This document shows positions 5,137-6,225 of a stretch of DNA of 6,225 nucleotides, in pieces. The stretch covers positions 1 through 6,225 of the forward strand of contig CAIKZV010000633.1 of the NCBI GenBank assembly GCA_903831925.1, in the 5' to 3' direction. Source of the DNA: an uncultured Burkholderiales bacterium (lineage in GTDB: Bacteria > Pseudomonadota > Gammaproteobacteria > Burkholderiales > Burkholderiaceae_E). Below the pieces are notes generated by a model that was given only the letters and a program-made list of their open reading frames with translations, was not told where the DNA came from and searched no databases. The translations under genes were made by a program, and so were the position numbers. Every line of letters begins with the position of its first letter. Position 1 is the stretch's first letter.

Positions 5137-6120
5137 ATGAAATTCGCCCAACTGCTGGGTGGGGTGACGTTTGCGGTCGCTGCAGCGACCCTTGCCGCCC
5201 CCGTCGCAGCGCAAAGCTATCCCACGCGCCCCGTCACCATCGTCGTGCCGTTCGCCCCGGGCGGGCCGACCGACATCGTTGCCCGGAGCCTCGCTCAGGC
5301 AATGGAAAAATCGCTTGGTGGCAATGTCATCGTCGAGAACAAGCCCGGTGCCGGTGGCACGCTGGCGGTGGCCGACGTCGCGCGCGCGCCGGCTGACGGC
5401 TATCGGCTGCTGGTGCATCACATCGGCATGTCGACCGCGCCTGCGCTTTACCGCAAGCTGCCCTTCGATCCGCTCAAGGATTTCGATTACATCGGCCTGA
5501 TCAACGATGTGCCGATGACCCTGCTCGTTCGCCCTGGCTTGCCGGTGAATTCGGTCAAGGACCTCACCGCCTATGTGAAGGCCAACCGTGACAAGGTGAC
5601 ACTGGCCAATGCCGGGCTGGGTGCGGCCTCGCACCTGTGCGGGCTGCTCTTTCAGCAGGCGATCGCCACCGACCTGACCACCGTCCCTTACAAGGGCACC
5701 GCCCCGGCGATGGCCGATCTGCTCGGCGGGCAGGTCGACATCCTGTGCGACCAGACCACCCAGACCACACCGCAGATCCTGTCGGGCAAGCTGCGTGCCC
5801 TGGCGATCACCTCGTCGCGCCGACTCGATACCCTCAAGGACGTGCCGACGGCCGCCGAGGCGGGTCTGCCCGGCTTCGAGCTGTCGGTCTGGCATGGCAT
5901 GTATGCGCCCAAAGGCACGCCCAAGCCGGTGGTCGACAAGATTGTTGCCTCGATGCAGGCTGCGCTGAAGGATCCGGATCTGGTCAGGCGCTTTACCGAA
6001 CTCGGTTCGGTGATCGAGTCGCCCGATCGCCAGACGCCGGATGCGCTGGCCAAGTACCTGAAGTCCGAGATCGACAAATGGGGTCCGATCATCAAGAAAG
6101 CCGGCGTCTTCGCCGATTGA
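5137..6120 (+). CDS. Bug/TctC-family tripartite tricarboxylate transporter solute-binding protein
   Basis: The 327-residue precursor has the normal length for the family. Residues 1-25 are a Sec signal peptide, with a likely cut after VAA. The mature protein opens with YPTRPVTIVVPFAPGGPTDI (28-47), the Bug hallmark. VENKPGAGG (66-74), GYRLL (88-92), VPYKGTAPAMADLLGGQVD (183-201), GKLRALAIT (217-225) and PTAAEAGLPGFE (237-248) all match. Bug proteins trap carboxylates or other small solutes in a two-lobed cleft for a TctA/TctB permease, though many are encoded away from any permease, as here. LCDQTTQTTPQI (203-214) places it in a subgroup with Cys204; a second Cys lies at 168. The dehydrogenase for tartrate/D-malate ends 105 bp upstream, so a hydroxy-dicarboxylate ligand is a reasonable guess but unproven. 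A GC-rich hairpin lies 25 bp after the stop. Confidence 0.94.
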   Translation: MKFAQLLGGVTFAVAAATLAAPVAAQSYPTRPVTIVVPFAPGGPTDIVARSLAQAMEKSLGGNVIVENKPGAGGTLAVADVARAPADGYRLLVHHIGMSTAPALYRKLPFDPLKDFDYIGLINDVPMTLLVRPGLPVNSVKDLTAYVKANRDKVTLANAGLGAASHLCGLLFQQAIATDLTTVPYKGTAPAMADLLGGQVDILCDQTTQTTPQILSGKLRALAITSSRRLDTLKDVPTAAEAGLPGFELSVWHGMYAPKGTPKPVVDKIVASMQAALKDPDLVRRFTELGSVIESPDRQTPDALAKYLKSEIDKWGPIIKKAGVFAD

Positions 6121-6144
6121 TCGCCGGTCAGCACAAATAGCAGG

Positions 6145-6164
6145 GAGCGGGTTTCCGCCCGCTC
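6145..6164. terminator. GC-rich hairpin downstream of the Bug gene, possible terminator
   Basis: GAGCGGG (6145-6151) pairs perfectly with CCCGCTC (6158-6164) around a 6-base loop, TTTCCG. It begins 25 bp after the Bug stop codon, the usual place for a transcript end. No T run follows on either strand, so it is not a classic intrinsic terminator. It may protect a 3' end or act with Rho. Confidence 0.4.
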
Positions 6165-6225
6165 ACTCGAGAGGCCAAGAATTTCCGGTCGGGGCCATCT
6201 TCATCGCCACCGGCACCGCCGTCTC
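6163..6225 (-). CDS. Possible C-terminal end of a convergent gene (unrecognised)
   Basis: Read on the minus strand from the window edge, 20 codons are open before a TGA at 6165-6163: ETAVPVAMKMAPTGNSWPLE. The first ten or so codons favour G or C at the third position, like real genes here, and the stop falls in the hairpin arm, as expected for a convergent pair. The stretch is too short to identify. The opposite strand (6179 onward, EFPVGAIFIATGTAV) also reads well but has no start codon. Treat this as a weak hint. Confidence 0.22.
   Translation of the reverse strand, partial: ETAVPVAMKMAPTGNSWPLE

Noticed and set aside
3913..5895. A 660-codon minus-strand open frame antisense to the dehydrogenase and Bug genes
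   Set aside because: It runs across two well-identified genes and an intergenic region, is very rich in Arg, His, Gly and Asp, and shows no recognisable domain. Long antisense open frames are common in GC-rich coding DNA.
6179..6225. Hydrophobic plus-strand reading EFPVGAIFIATGTAV at the window edge
   Set aside because: No start codon or ribosome site precedes it in frame, and the opposite strand reads equally well.
1..6225. Search for insertion sequences, CRISPR repeats, tRNA or rRNA genes and phage genes
   Set aside because: No regularly spaced long repeats, transposase motifs, target-site duplications or RNA-gene-like sequences were seen; codon usage looks even across the five clear genes.

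Overview
The window reads as an ordinary chromosomal stretch of a high-GC Gram-negative bacterium, most likely a betaproteobacterium of the Burkholderiales or a relative. The reasons are the strong preference for G or C at third codon positions, a Bug/TctC-type solute-binding protein without its permease, and a methyl-accepting chemotaxis protein (MCP) with the sensor style common in that group. Taxonomy is inferred from gene content only. I see no mobile element, CRISPR array, rRNA, tRNA or phage gene.

Layout. On the minus strand, 1-629 holds the first 209 codons of an AapJ/BztA-type general L-amino-acid-binding periplasmic protein; its 3' end lies outside the window. A 315-bp divergent intergenic region (630-944) follows. 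It contains a dense cluster of direct and inverted GGTCGA-type repeats at 670-725 and a possible sigma-54 promoter at 807-822. The plus strand then carries four genes in a row: an MCP (945-2933), a NUDT19-like Nudix hydrolase with a split Nudix box (2955-3872), a tartrate/D-malate dehydrogenase of the isocitrate/isopropylmalate dehydrogenase superfamily (3955-5031), and a Bug/TctC solute-binding protein (5137-6120). After a GC-rich hairpin at 6145-6164, the last 60 bases may hold the C-terminal end of a convergent minus-strand gene, but this is weakly supported.

How the genes may work together. Two themes are visible. The first is nutrient sensing and capture: an amino-acid-binding protein is divergent from a chemoreceptor. 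The second is hydroxy-dicarboxylate use: the Bug protein could capture a carboxylate that the dehydrogenase downstream of import oxidises with NAD+. The Nudix hydrolase, 21 bp after the MCP, looks like a housekeeping gene. Both couplings are inferred from position and family knowledge.

I did not find a convincing new multi-gene system. The items most worth a second look are the helically phased operator-like cluster upstream of the amino-acid-binding gene, the dehydrogenase/orphan Bug pairing, and the small hairpins at gene ends and in the leader of the Bug gene.
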